Positions 24,901 through 36,436 of a stretch of DNA of 64,000 nucleotides are shown here, piece by piece. The stretch is taken from positions 62,001 to 126,000 of the forward strand of contig VCJN01002403.1 in the NCBI GenBank assembly GCA_006384855.1. The letters are read 5' to 3'. A program made the translations under genes and the position numbers. Each line of letters starts with the position of its first letter. Within the stretch, counting starts at the first letter, position 1. Source of the stretch: Tetraselmis striata. Taxonomy: Eukaryota; Chlorophyta; Chlorodendrophyceae; Chlorodendrales; Chlorodendraceae. Under the pieces are notes generated by a model. It was not told the origin of the DNA, did not search any database, and saw only the letters and a program-made list of their open reading frames with translations.

Positions 24901-27900
24901 TCGCCAAAGATACATCCTTCAGAGCTGATCAGGGCGCATGTCGTCAAGTGTCGTGCGGTTAGGCCGGCCTGGGAGATCAGGTTAGGGTCACAAAATCCCG
25001 GTGGTCTTTATCATAGCAATGACCGAGCGCTACGACCGCGACCGTTAGGAAGAAGATATCCTATATACCGCACTATCGAATTGGGTTCCTGAGTCCAACA
25101 AACAAAGATGCCATTTGGAAGCATCGATTCAGAATATCCGTGCTGTTGTTGTGATGCATCGTGACTTGTTTCAAGAAACGTAGTGTGTTTATCTCTTTGT
25201 GGACCCCCCCCCCCTCCTGGGATTAAAAGCAGTCACATAAAAAGAACCAATTAAGCGCGGATAGGTTACACATATAGGTTACACACACACACATGTGGAG
25301 CCAAGATTTAAAACAATATTTTTCCCAGTAATTAGCAGTATAAGATACATTCCAATCAACATGAGAATATATCCAATGGTATATCTCCAAAAAATGGATA
25401 TAGAGAGTATTAGTATCTGCTGGGTGGGCGCACCTTGACATCCACCGCGCCCGCCTGCTTGCAGGAGCTACACCACTTGGCCTGCGAGCCTGGGAGGCCG
25501 TACGCCGCGGCGCTGCGGCCACACTCGCAAAACTGCTTGAGAAAGTTGATGGCGTTTGCGGGCTTGGTGGGGCACTTGGAGCACCAGCGCACCCGCGACC
25601 GGCCCTCGCCCGGCAGCGCGAAGCGCGCGCTTGCCTCGCCGCACTCACACAGCTTTCTCCGCAGGCTGCGGGACGTCCCAGGTCAAGAGAGGGCGGGGAG
25701 GGGGGTTAAGGGCAGTTTCAGTCAAATGATGTCACCACATCGTCAAGCGGACCAGAATTACGCTCGATGTGGACAAGGGGGGGGGGGGGGGGGGGTCGTA
25801 TTGTCATGGGGTGTTCATACGTTTGTCTATCGATCAGCGACACAGACGTTGTATTGCGCCGTTTATACAAAGACAACTCATGTTTTAGTTATTTAGCCTC
25901 ATGTGATTTGGAACCGTTGCTTATCCGGCTCCAAAACCATACGAGATTAGTCGCTCCGAAAACATGCTCCGATACCACTGCAGATCATGGCTCCAAAACT
26001 GGACTTGACCAACTGCATCAAAACCACCGTGATCCGAAACCATTGTGTATCGTTGCCATGTCTGTAACATGGGGGCGTGAGCTAGAAGAAAGGCAGGCAG
26101 AGAGGGCGGACACAGGAATAAAAAGGGTAGGGGAGCGGCGGGGAGGGGGGTTTCGCAGTGTCATGGGATGTTAATGTGTTTGTCTATCGATCAGCGACAC
26201 AGACGTACTGCACCGCTGATACAAAGACAACTCCTATGTTAGTTCCATAGCCCTGTGTCATTCCCAAATCATTGCCCATCCTGGCTCCGAAACCATACGA
26301 GATTAGTCCCTCCGAAAACATGCTTCGAAACCACTGCAGATCATGGCTCCCAAACTGGACTTGACCAACTGCATCAAAACCACCGTGCTCCGAAACCACT
26401 GCGTTCGCGGCCATAATGTCTGAAACATGGGGTTGTGAGCTAGAACGAAGGCAGGCGGAGGGGGCGGACACAGGATTAAAAGAGTGGGGGAGCGGCAGGG
26501 AGGGGGGATTTGTAGTGTCATGGGGTGTTCCTACATTGGTCTATCGATCAGCAACACAGACGACGTACTGCGTCGCTGATACAAAGACAACCCATGTCTA
26601 AGTTCCATAGCCTCATGTGATTCCGGAACCATTGCCTATCCCGCTCCAAAACCATACAAGTCGCTCCAAAACCAGGCTCCGAAACCACTGCAGATCATGG
26701 CTCCCAAATTGGACTTGACCAACTGCATCAAAACCACCGTGCTCCGAAACCACTGCGTTTGCGGCCATAATTTCTGAGACATGGGGGTGTGAGCTAGAAC
26801 GAAGGCAGGCGGAGGGGGCGGACACAGGAGTGAAAGGGGGGGTGGACGGATTGTTCTTTCGAGAAATGCACACCCTGCCAATAACCTATTCTATCTATCA
26901 ATGACCTATTGTGCGTTGGGGACAAGCTCTACAGCGAACAATGTTGCCAGCGCCGATGCGCTACACAGACAGTTGCAGTGTGACTTTCTTTGGAGGGAGA
27001 GGGAGAGGGAGGATGGAGTTCAGTACTAGAGGGGGGAATAAGTGCATTGTGTGTATATATATGTGTATATATTTACCTATGTGTGTGTATATATATGTAT
27101 TTTACAGAGTTATAAATATGTACATACATATATACACACATATATTCACACACCGCCCAAACGGCCAGTCAGTCAGTCAGTAAAATGTTGAAATTACGTC
27201 TTATCGATGGGCGATGGGCCTCTCCAATGCGGAGCCTCAGGGCACTGCAGGACAGGATTCCTTCTCATTTGTTGCCTCAGGGCACTCCACTCCTACTAAA
27301 ATATCGACTTTGTCAATCTTGAATCCTGACGAAACAAAGTCCAGGCGTGTTACACCACCAAACGCACACACACATATTCGTGCGCAAATAACAAGCGTGT
27401 TGATGCCTATTGTGTGAGAGTGTGGAAAGTAGCCATCATTGGTACGACTACTGCTCGTTGCATTCATGTGAGCGGGGGTAGAGAGTGAGACGCTGTAGGG
27501 TACGGAAAGACAGGGGGTGTTGAGGGTGGTCGGGTCACTCACTTGAATGCCTCAGCCGGCTTGCCGGGGCACTGCGCGCACCAGCGGTGGTCGTTGGTGC
27601 CGGGCAGGCCAAAGGAGGGGTTGCTGGTGCCGCACTCGCACAGCCTGGCGGCCACCACCAGCACCGCGTCGACAGGCTTGGCCGGGCAGCGCCCGCACCA
27701 GCGCGCGGCGGAGGGCGGCTCCCCCGGCAGCGCCATCAGCCGCCTGCCGCGGCCGCACTCGCACTTGGCGCGCCGCTCCGTGACGTCCACTGCGCCCTCC
27801 GGCAGCTCCGGGCACGCGGCGCACCAGCGCGGGCGGTTCGCCTGTGCGTACGAGACCGCAAAGACGGGCTCCCCCGCGCCGCAGGCGCACACCCTTGTGC

Positions 27901-29844
27901 CCTCGGGTGACAGCACCACCTTGCGCTTGCGCGGCGGCGGCGCACGCGTCGATGGCGTGGCGCACGGGGGGCGGCCGGCGCTGGTTGACGCGCGAGGGGT
28001 GCGGCACGGCGGGGTGACCTCGCCCACTACCTTGGGCGACGTGTCCGTTGGCGACTCCAGGGGGGGGTGACAGAGCTTGCGAGGGGGTCTGGACAGGGCA
28101 TTAGGCGGCAGGTTAGGGGGGGGGGGGGGGGGAGCATTCGCGGGTGAGCAGGGTTGTGCAAGGCTGAAGCAGGGCAGGGCCTGGATAACAACGCGCAGCT
28201 GGAATGGTGAGCAAATGCAGAGAAGACAAGCAGATAGTCCGGAGATTTATTGGAGAGGGATATGCAGCATATGACAAAAGGAACAATAATAACCAGCAGA
28301 GGTAGAGCGTGATGCTTCTTGTAGCAGGAGGGAGGGAGGGGTCAGAATGGAGATTCTGATGGTGACTGCAGATGTCCCCAAAATTGCGTCACCACTACAG
28401 GCTGCATAGCGCCTGGGAACCGCAACCCAAGACTACAAGGGATGTAGTCAAGTGGGGCCCCTGTGGTGAAACATAAACAATAGGAATATGACAATTGGAT
28501 CAATTTCTGGCGCAGGACGGTAGGCAGGGTATCGATATAATGCGTAAAATGATATAAGAGAGAGGGGGGGGGGGGGGGGGGGGGGGGGGATATACTGGAA
28601 CAACACATTTTCATAAAATAATCGCCGATACAAACGTGTCCAGACAGCCGATCCCATACCCATGTATTCTTGTTTCCACGATACTCGAGTGACGAGTACG
28701 GGTAGGGCCGGCGGGAGCAAGGCACCTGCTCGCTCGGTGGCCCAGCAGCGACGCTCGGCTCCCCCACGGGCAACCCCGGCGACCCGCTTTCCCCGCCCTC
28801 CTCAAAATAGTCCAGGATGAACTGAAGCTGCCGGCGAGCCGTCTCGGCGGCGTCCTCCGCCCCGCAGGCCGCCGCCGCCTCGGGCGCACCCGACGCCGCC
28901 ATCGCGCGCAGAGCCGCGCCACCGCGCAGCACGCCCCGTTCGCGCATGAGGCGCACCACCTCTTGCCGGTTGGCGGGGCTCAGGTGCTGCAGCAGGTTGC
29001 CTGCCACCACGCGCGTGGGTAGCTCCGCTCCCGTGCTGGGGTCTACCTGGCTGGCGCGCCGAACACATTTTCAGCGCACATGCATTTTTCAAACCGGCAG
29101 CCCCAGCAAAACGCAGATATACCGTAAAAGAGCGATCAGTTTATCGTCATATACTACCAGTACCAGTAGCATAGTCGCCATACCTGTAATACAGATGTAA
29201 GTAATAGTAGAGCCCAAAAATTAACAAACCTGCAGCGACTCATGTGAGCACAAATCCTCATGTTAATACTGCCATCATATCATTCGGGCTATTAATCCTT
29301 ATCTCCGGGGAAAACGGCTGCTCGGGCGGTGAAAATATCTTCATATTCTTCAATTTATAGCGACCAAAATCGTTTTCTGCTACTGGATGCCTGCGCTCGT
29401 CACTGCACGCCAGCACGCAACGGTGCGTATCGGGCCGCCCTTCAGGCACGCGGTGCACGGTCACATCGACGGAGGTGACGTTGGAGACACGCTGCTCAGC
29501 GATGGGGGGCTTCACGGCGTGGAAAAGCCGACAGCATGAGAGTGGATAGAACGGTACGTGCCACGGGGGGGGGGGGGGGGGGGGGGGCAAAAGGCAGCGC
29601 CCACCTGCGCCAGCATGAACTCCTCCAGCCAGCACACCCAGGAAGTGCCGTTCGCGCCGGCACCGTGCCACTCCGGTACGCCGGTCCGGAAGTGCCGCGG
29701 CGGGAACCCCTCCATGTTGTACCGAATCTCCACGTGATGACAGCCGGGTTGCGAAGGGGCGGGGGGGGGGGGGGGGGGGGGGGGGCGGGGGGCTGAGGTT
29801 GCATCCCGAACGTGTGGGACGAGCCCAGATAAACGAGTAGACAT
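21934..29844 (-). CDS. Cys-rich protein with 14 variant EsV-1-7 repeats, multi-exon
   Basis: Repeat-coding exons, in sense order, are 28088-27543, 25665-25434, 24849-24430, 23868-23678 and 22414-21934 (TAG). Every junction is GT-AG with matching phase. Fourteen repeats follow the pattern CxCG..P.[FY]G.PG....RWC..CP.KP..AVDVV.[KR][KR], each with four Cys. Two repeats are cut by introns and become complete only after splicing. The spacing and the G.PG, C..[CH] and VDV signatures resemble EsV-1-7 repeats, first named from an Ectocarpus virus and from the brown-algal developmental protein IMMEDIATE UPRIGHT, but here the usual H is C and the first pair is CxC. Upstream exons 29046-28726, 29509-29384 and one ending at 29605 are compatible in phase with each other. 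Their link to 28088 is unresolved because no good phase-2 donor was found. Zinc binding is inferred. The function is unknown. Confidence 0.72.
22737..23280 (-). mobile_element. LINE 3'-end relic within an intron
   Basis: 22737-22950 is the inverse complement, with small differences, of about 55260-55490, the 3' tail of a non-LTR retroelement. Part of 23190-23270 matches about 55203-55262. It lies inside the intron between exons 23678 and 22414 of the Cys-repeat gene. The copy is short, internally rearranged and non-coding. Confidence 0.65.
25803..26870. repeat. Three tandem copies of a ~357-bp unit inside an intron
   Basis: The unit starts at about 25803, 26159 and 26517, each time with TCATGGG.TGTT, then CTATCGATCAGC.ACACAGACG. 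It continues through ACTGCAGATCATGGCTCC and GACTTGACCAACTGCATCAA and ends in a G-rich GGAGGGG segment. The third copy has lost about 20 bp internally. The array lies in the 1.9-kb intron 27542-25666 of the Cys-repeat gene and encodes nothing recognisable. Confidence 0.85.
27040..27150. repeat. (TA/GTGTATA)n microsatellite
   Basis: Alternating TATATG/TGTATA simple sequence, followed by (CAGT)n at 27165-27182, within the same intron as the 357-bp array. Confidence 0.8.
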
Positions 29845-30318
29845 CGTACGCGTCGGGCCATAATCTGATACCGGACCGGTCCCGTACGAGTACGAGTAGT
29901 GGTGAATTACAAAACGGGCAGTAACAAATCCACCTAATAAAAATTTCAGAAATCCACCTAGTACGAAAAGTAGTACTAGACGAAAATCAACACGGCAAGC
30001 CGCCTAAAAGCGGCCGCATCCCGCATGAGGCGGGATGGATGAGTGATGCGCACACGGTTCAGAGTCCGGGCACACGGTTCAGAGTCCAGGTACGAGTACG
30101 CGTAGTAGTAGTAGTAGTAGTCGGTAATATCATAATCTTATATTAGCCCTTCGGGGTTCGAATGGGGCGACGGTCTACGGGCCAGACCAGACCCACGACT
30201 GCAGTTGGCGCAAGAGGTCAAGTGCTAGGGGGGCTTCGGCTGATGTCCCGCCCCGGGGCGAACTTTACTTCCATATCATAATCTGCGCCTATAGCGCCAC
30301 CACAGAGGCGAATCGAGG
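29845..30318. other. Intergenic, GTAC-rich
   Basis: No supported gene. The stretch is rich in GTAC/TAGTAG simple motifs, and a segment at 29985-30040 (AATCAACACGGCAAGCCGCC and AAAGCGGC.GCATCCCGC) resembles 15883-15935. This suggests a short dispersed repeat. The promoter of the minus-strand Cys-repeat gene should be here. Confidence 0.4.
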
Positions 30319-30326
30319 GTATACAC

Positions 30327-31984
30327 CAGGGTTGGGCTGCAGTATCGAGTGCACTGCAGACTGCCGAAACTGCAGCCTGCAGTTAAGCTACTGCACTGCA
30401 GCATGCGTACTTCCCGAAAAGGGACTGCAGTGCAGTTACCCAAAGTACCCCAAATCTCACTGGATAGCGTTTGGATGGCGCCCGCCAATGATAACAAGCC
30501 ATATGGCGACGGTTATGGCGGCGGTCCGAGCGCCGCGGATAGCACCGTACTCGCTTGTACCATCACACGTCGCCGCATCGGGGCACATACCAGTAGACCA
30601 CACACACCAGCCGAACCTATCCTCACTTCACGCTCACCTAGGCACCACTACCTATCATCCTCCTCTCGTCACTCTTCGTCAATTACATGGAGGGAGACCA
30701 GTCTGCCGCGGAGCAAGGCGCAGCGGCGATGGCGGACGAGGCGATGGCAGCGGACAACACCGGCGCCGCAGCGGCCAGCACTGCCGCCGACAGCTCAGCA
30801 CGACTGACACAGACACCACTTCGACACCGACGAAGATGACCCACTCTTAGGCCTGAACCCTAGTGCCCCCCCCCCTGGTCTATCCTCAGCAAAGCCGCCG
30901 CCGGCTGCTGGGGCGGCACCCAGCGCGAGAACAACCGTGCCGTCTGGTCTTTTTTCGTGCCGCATGACACTGCTGCTGCTGGTCCATCTGAGCAAGTTTC
31001 TGCGGGTTCAGACTATGACGATGACGACGATGATGGAGATGCCATGTATTATGACGATGGTGACGTGAGGGTTGCCACTAACCAGGCCGATGAGGCCGTC
31101 CTATTGGCCGCTGCGGAGGCTGAGCTGCGCACCTTCCGTTGTTGCAACATGCTCCCCAAGAGGACAGAGGACCCGTTGAAGTGGTGGAAGAAGCATGCTT
31201 CTTCCTTCCCCCTCATCTCTGAATTAGCTAGGATTGCTTTATGAGTGCCAGGCTCACAGATTGAGTGCGGCCGCGTGTTCTCTCTTGCTGGTCTTGTCAC
31301 CATGCACTTAAGAAATAGAATGAATCTGGATAACATGGGTGCCTGCGTCTTTATTCAGAAGAATATGGACTTGGATGCCAAGGTCAAGGAGCTACTGGCG
31401 TCGTACTACGGGGAGGCTGCTTTCAGCGCAGTGGCGGCGGATCTACTCAAGCCATGCGGGGAGGATTGGCTGGCCAGCCAAGTCCTTGATGGCGAGGGCG
31501 AGGGGGAGGCCAGCCGCATTCAATGGGAAGCGGTAGAGTCCATGCTGGAGCAGTATGGAGCCGAGCCAGCGGATGAGGAGGCGGGGGATTAGAGGGGTTT
31601 TAATGCCATCATGCTTTTTTACGCATGTTTCACTATGCATGCGGTGGGGCATCAACGTTGGGCACACACAAATGTACACACAGTAGGCTTTTCCCCTCTG
31701 TAGGCAATTTAATGATGTATTACAACTTCCACCACGATTGTTGCCCCTCTGCATCCGCCATGGCAGCCCCTTTGCCCTTCATTCACTGTCCCGCCCTTCC
31801 CTTCCCTAAAATCAGCAAATGCAGTGCTACTACAGCCAGCACTGCAGCATGCAGTACTACAGCCCATTGATTGCAGCCTTAACTGCAGCCTGCAGTGCAG
31901 GCTGCAATACTGCAGTCTGCACTGCAGCCTACTGCACTGCACTGCAGCGTGCAGTATTGGAAAGTGGACTGCAGCCCAACCCTG
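30327..31984 (+). mobile_element. hAT DNA transposon, internally deleted copy
   Basis: The element starts with CAGGGTTGGGCTGCAGT and ends with its inverse, CTGCAGCCCAACCCTG. It is flanked on both sides by the 8-bp duplication GTATACAC (30319-30326 and 31985-31992), the hallmark length for the hAT superfamily. Both subterminal regions carry many CTGCAG palindromes, the kind of motif often bound by hAT transposases. It contains the C-terminal half of a transposase but lacks most of the catalytic region, so it is likely non-autonomous. Confidence 0.9.
30689..31592 (+). pseudogene. hAT transposase remnant (dimerisation domain)
   Basis: An N-terminal-like piece starts at ATG 30689 (MEGDQSAAEQGAAAMADEAM). 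The C-terminal part (30957-31592) contains the hAT dimerisation block: DPLKWWKKHASSFPLISELA, then ECGRVFSLAG, then RNRMN. A TGA at 31242-31244 interrupts that block in frame between IAL and VPGSQ, so the gene is broken. The zinc-finger and most DDE catalytic segments are absent. Confidence 0.8.
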
Positions 31985-31992
31985 GTATACAC

Positions 31993-32515
31993 GTGATGTG
32001 GCGCTACGAGTGGCCATTGCTCGTACAACCAGGAGTGGATGTCTGCTAATCCTTACAATACTCCTTGTCTGGTCGCGCTACTCATGGTACAATTTACTCG
32101 TGGAATTCTTTTTTTTCCCGCAGTGGCAGGAAATGGTAGCGACTACTAAGACCCGGAAAACCGGCCCTTACTTTTTTCTGCTTGTGTCCGTGAAATGAAT
32201 GGCGGTCATGATGGACCGAATACATGTCATGTTTTATGACGAAGCTGCTTACTTTGGTTATAAACTAGTGGATGGGATTTCCTAATTTCCTAGCCGCTTT
32301 CTAGCTGCATGTGGTGATGGACGAGCGGTACATGTTACAGTTGACCCGTCGATGTGCCCCTTCGTGTGCAGCATGCACAAACATAAACGCAGTAGCCCTA
32401 ACGATTGAGCATCCCATCTTCTAGTTTCGCTATGTTCCCCGTAACAAGTTGCAGGCAAGGCCACGGGTTGCTTAAAGATTGCACTTGGCTTACCATCTGA
32501 GTTTGACATTCTCGT
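31993..32515. other. Intergenic, no supported gene
   Basis: Nothing recognisable apart from one TAGCGACTA motif at 32137-32145. Confidence 0.4.
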
Positions 32516-34895
32516 CCGTACGTCTGTGTGTTACCATGCCAAACCGATTGAGGAGAACCCGTCGCCGAGCTGACTCTCGAGTCGCTCCAAGCGGGCATGC
32601 ATGCCATGTATGCGTTGATGTTGGGACTCGCTTCGTCGCTCGCTCGATTGACGGCCCGTAGGCGCGATGTCGATGGAGACGGGGCAGTGTGGCGCGGGGT
32701 AGGGGAGCCACAATGCGCCCCGACTTATTGCTAGAGCTACCCCGCAGCGACAATACCGGTGCACAATCCGTGAGGGCGAGGATGACTACCTCGTAGTGAC
32801 ATTTCTAGTTTAGAGAGCATAGCGTGGTTACGAGGGCGTTTGACCGGTTACTTTAGCCAGCTGTTGTCTGGTGTGTATTCCTATTGCGGACCGAGTCGGC
32901 GAACGACTACCTCCCGCATGACGAGTGACCGGCGTTTGCCGGTTCAAGAGGAGGATCTTTGGATGACGTGTTTGGGGCCTCACATCGTTGCCCTTTTCGT
33001 AGCTCTCGACGAGTTGTTGCCCTACATTCCGGCTGCCGGCTAGGACTTCATACCTCACCTCGCACATCCTCGCAATCACGCCGATGCCATCGACAAAAGC
33101 GTTTCGCTTTCATCTGACTTTCCTCTGGAAGCTGAACGAGATCAAGCGTGTGCATGACGATTAAGGTGCGTTGAATAGGTTGCGTGCTCCGCACTCCCAG
33201 CTCTCAGCGGAGCACCTCATTTCAACGGTCTTTGGCGACCTAAGCGCGAGAAACATAATGCGCGACTACGACCGCCGAGTCTCCGACGCGGCAGTCGCCA
33301 ACAGTGCCAAGGCTACAACTACCGCACGCGTGCATGCGACACTCGGAGGACGCGGGCGTGGGCGTGGGCGCGACGGAGGCCGCGGGCGCGGGCACGAAGG
33401 TGAGCGTGAGTGATGGCGTGGGGCTCCCTTCGTCAGAGTTGCCAACGCCTTGCAATGCCACCTTTCGGCGGCCTTGCACCTCGATGGCGGGACGAGCGCC
33501 ATGTGCTCGGACTAGACCCCCCTTCCCTACAAACTTCATTTAGATCTTCCTTGGTGTGGCGCTCCATTCAGCATCAGCCGAGTGCGGCTCAACAATCGGG
33601 TCAACCATTTCTTCCATGCGTCCGCCGGTTGTTTCTCTACGGGTTACAATTGGTTCACAACGATCTTCATTTGCGCGTGTACGTTACGCGCACGACGAGC
33701 ACGTCGACGGGCGCGCGGGGCGGCCCTGCTACCTGAACCTTGTCCCGCAAATAAGTATTGTGTCCAATACTTCTAGGAATTTCAGTGCAACCGCCGGCGA
33801 TTTGACGGATGCCGCTGAATACTTTCCCCGTTGTCCCGGCTCCGCCGAGTTACCACTTGTGTCAAAAGTCGTACTGACGTGATTGACGAGCCCGCGGCGC
33901 TCGCCCCATGGGTAGCGTCACTTTGTGCTCGTCTACACGACGCCTTTCGCCTTCGTGTGGCTTTGCACTTACATGCTTAGTCCGCCTCGCACCATGATAC
34001 ATGTGTAGCTGTGCGTTGCTGCGCATAGTCCGTCCACTATCCGCTCCCCTCGCCTTCGTGCACATTCATGCGCTACGCTCCGAGCGTTGTTTCCAACAGC
34101 TCCCGTCGCTTGTAGACGACGAATCAAATGTGACGGTGAGCCCTACTCGACCTCCTCTCCGGCTCCTATTGTGACTAGACCTCGAGATCTGCACTGGGAA
34201 GCTAAAGATGTTCGCCGAGTTGTGTCACGACTCGGGGCGGGAACGCCAGCCCCATGGAGGCGATAACTGCGATTGGTGTTCGGTACGTCGCCTGGGTCGG
34301 TGAGCGGGGTCACATCGGGGCCAAGTCGTTGCTGCCCTACCTATCGGCCGTCAACACTTTCTTCGAGCTTCGCAACATCGACCCCATTGCTATGGACAAC
34401 GTGCACCTAACCGCTGCGTCACGGGGCTCAATGCTCCAACAACGTTGCGTGGAGGTTGTGGCCCGCTATCCGCTGATGTCGCTTACTGGTTTGTTGAGCG
34501 TGCCGAGCTGATCATCTCTGCTCCTCCCCCCGAGGACCGGTCGACTTCTACGCCCTCGTGGCCGCGGTCGTCAACTTCATGTTTTCGCGCGGGGCGGGGG
34601 GGGGGCGGGGGGGGGGCGGGGGGCGGCGGGTCACTAGCGTGTCATGTCGAATACATGATATGCAGCCACGTCGATTCGTACAACATTGATTTACAGTCAA
34701 TCATATGTACCGCGAGAAGGGCCGCGTGGCGCGCGGGGGGGGGGGGGGGGGGGGGGGGGTTGTACCTGGGGAAATTATTCAAAGGGTGAACCGGTACTTT
34801 AGCGCCAATCCCAACGTAGATGGGTCAGAGCGTGACCGCGCGCGCCTGCCGTGGTGCCCACTACCATATCAACCGCATGTGGCTGCCGGCGAGTA
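32516..34895 (+). pseudogene. Tyrosine-recombinase element, decayed copy A
   Basis: Fragments in several plus-strand frames match copy B at 43.7-46.9 kb, which is in the opposite orientation. They include LMLGLASSLARL and VDGDG near 32.6-32.7 kb, EEDLWMTCLGPHIVALFVAL at about 32.96 kb, QLSAEHLISTVFGDL at 33.2 kb with an RG-rich tail, and AKSLLPYLSAVNTFFELRNI at 34.3 kb. The last motif resembles the N-terminal SAM-like domain of tyrosine recombinases of the DIRS/Crypton kind. Several frameshifts and stops break the frame, and two G-rich tracts (34596-34626 and 34736-34759) interrupt the 3' part. Confidence 0.55.
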
Positions 34896-35045
34896 GGCTG
34901 CCACAGTCGTTCCGTTGCCGCCCGCCGCCGCCATCAATCATGAGTGCGTGCAGCACTGCACAGTACCGCGCTAAGCGCCCCATGTTTTGAATTCTCTCTG
35001 CCGTGTTGCCACTGCCTTGCACTCCCATGTGACATGCATGGTAGC

Positions 35046-35402
35046 TGTAAGTACTCGTGACAGTACTTAGTGAAACAGGGCTCTTACTCGTAGCGTTTGG
35101 CGAATTGAGTTGGTTGCTGAATGTAATCTCTTACAAGTTGTTGGTGGCATTTGATATTTATCCTATAGCGGTCCGACTCGGCACCGCGGACAGGCAGCTA
35201 GTGTCATGATGATTAAGGAGTTGTAGCGCGTACTGTATGTTACAAGGAATATTACTGGCGTCTGGTTGTGGAAGTACCAGTAAATAATACGCGTGCTGAA
35301 ATATCAGTACGGCAGTACATGCGCGTGCTGAATACTTGGCCATAATCTCGGCGTCACTGGTTTATGGTGGTATTAGGGTAGTCGCTAGGCGCAACCCTAA
35401 CA
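35046..35402 (-). repeat. 3' LTR of retrotransposon 1
   Basis: This is a 357-bp long terminal repeat. In the sense of the element it starts TGTTAGGGTT and ends AGTACTTACA. It is preceded in sense by a purine-rich AGAGGGGTGGGAA polypurine tract at 35403-35415. Confidence 0.93.
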
Positions 35403-35578
35403 TTCCCACCCCTCTGATAAATGACGAACTCGTAAGTGTCTGTTCGCGTCGCCGAAGGCCTGGCGCAGATGTCGGTTGGCGGTGGAAGCGTGATATAGCA
35501 GTGTCTCAGCAACAGTACGTGTCAACGCTCCGGGATGGACTCTGGAAAACGCGACGGGTGGCGCGCTCGCAGGTTGGC

Positions 35579-36430
35579 CTATTCCTTTGAGCGTAGCGTG
35601 TCTTGCAGATGTCGGCTCGTCCTCGCGAAATCGTGTAGCGCCTCGACACGTCGCAGCGCGCTGTATGGTTCCCAGCTGTCATGACTTGAGTCGTAGTTCA
35701 GCCAACGCACCAGAAAGACGAGGCAGAGTCCTCGCTTGTACAGTTCCTCGCGGCGCTCGATAGAGAAATCGAGCACGCGTTCAACGACGAACTCGTGGAC
35801 AGGGGGCTCCACACTGGACGGTATTGTATCGGGCTGTGCATCTGGGTTGACGCACTGGCGCAGTCGACTGATGTGAAACACATTGTGGCAGTCGAACGTT
35901 GGTGGCAGGCGCAGACGATACGCCTGGCTGGAGATCTTGGCTGTGACCGGGTAGGGGCCGATGTAGCGCTGTCGGATCTTGCGCGCCGGCTGGTTGCGTA
36001 TGAGCAAGTGCTCCGTCGAGAGCCAGACTTTGTCTCCTTCTGCGAACTCAACAGGGTTGGTTTTGCGGTCGGCATAGACCTTTTGATATTTATCAGCAAG
36101 CTTCAGTTGCTCATTAATCAACATGTGAATATCTTGAATATTTGCAACTGTTTTGCGTGCATCTTGGTTGGCAATAGCAATCATATCAGGTGGTGTCAGT
36201 GGCATCATGCCATAAATTGCCTCAAAAGGGGCATAATGTGTTGCTGAATGGACTGAACTATTGTAAGAAAATTCAGCAAGAGCCAAATGACTTAACCAAG
36301 AGTCATGTTGCTTGTGAACAAACGCACGTAATATTTGTTCAATAGTTCTGTGGGTGCGTTCAGTTTGACCGTCAGTCTGCGGGTGATAAGCGCTGGAAAT
36401 ATTTAGCTTAGTTTGCAGAGCTGTAAACAA
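35579..36430 (-). CDS. pol part 4: integrase C-half and chromodomain
   Basis: Contains the third catalytic residue in SSAYHPQTDGQTERTHRT, the conserved FSYNSSVHSATHYAPFEA block, and the GPY/F region (RQRYIGPYPVTAKI). A C-terminal chromodomain-like segment follows: VERVLDFSIERRE, then FLVRWLNYDSSHDSWEPYSA. Chromodomains in chromoviruses steer integration to marked chromatin. Confidence 0.9.
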   Translation of the reverse strand: MFTALQTKLNISSAYHPQTDGQTERTHRTIEQILRAFVHKQHDSWLSHLALAEFSYNSSVHSATHYAPFEAIYGMMPLTPPDMIAIANQDARKTVANIQDIHMLINEQLKLADKYQKVYADRKTNPVEFAEGDKVWLSTEHLLIRNQPARKIRQRYIGPYPVTAKISSQAYRLRLPPTFDCHNVFHISRLRQCVNPDAQPDTIPSSVEPPVHEFVVERVLDFSIERREELYKRGLCLVFLVRWLNYDSSHDSWEPYSALRRVEALHDFARTSRHLQDTLRSKE

Positions 36431-36436
36431 TGATTT

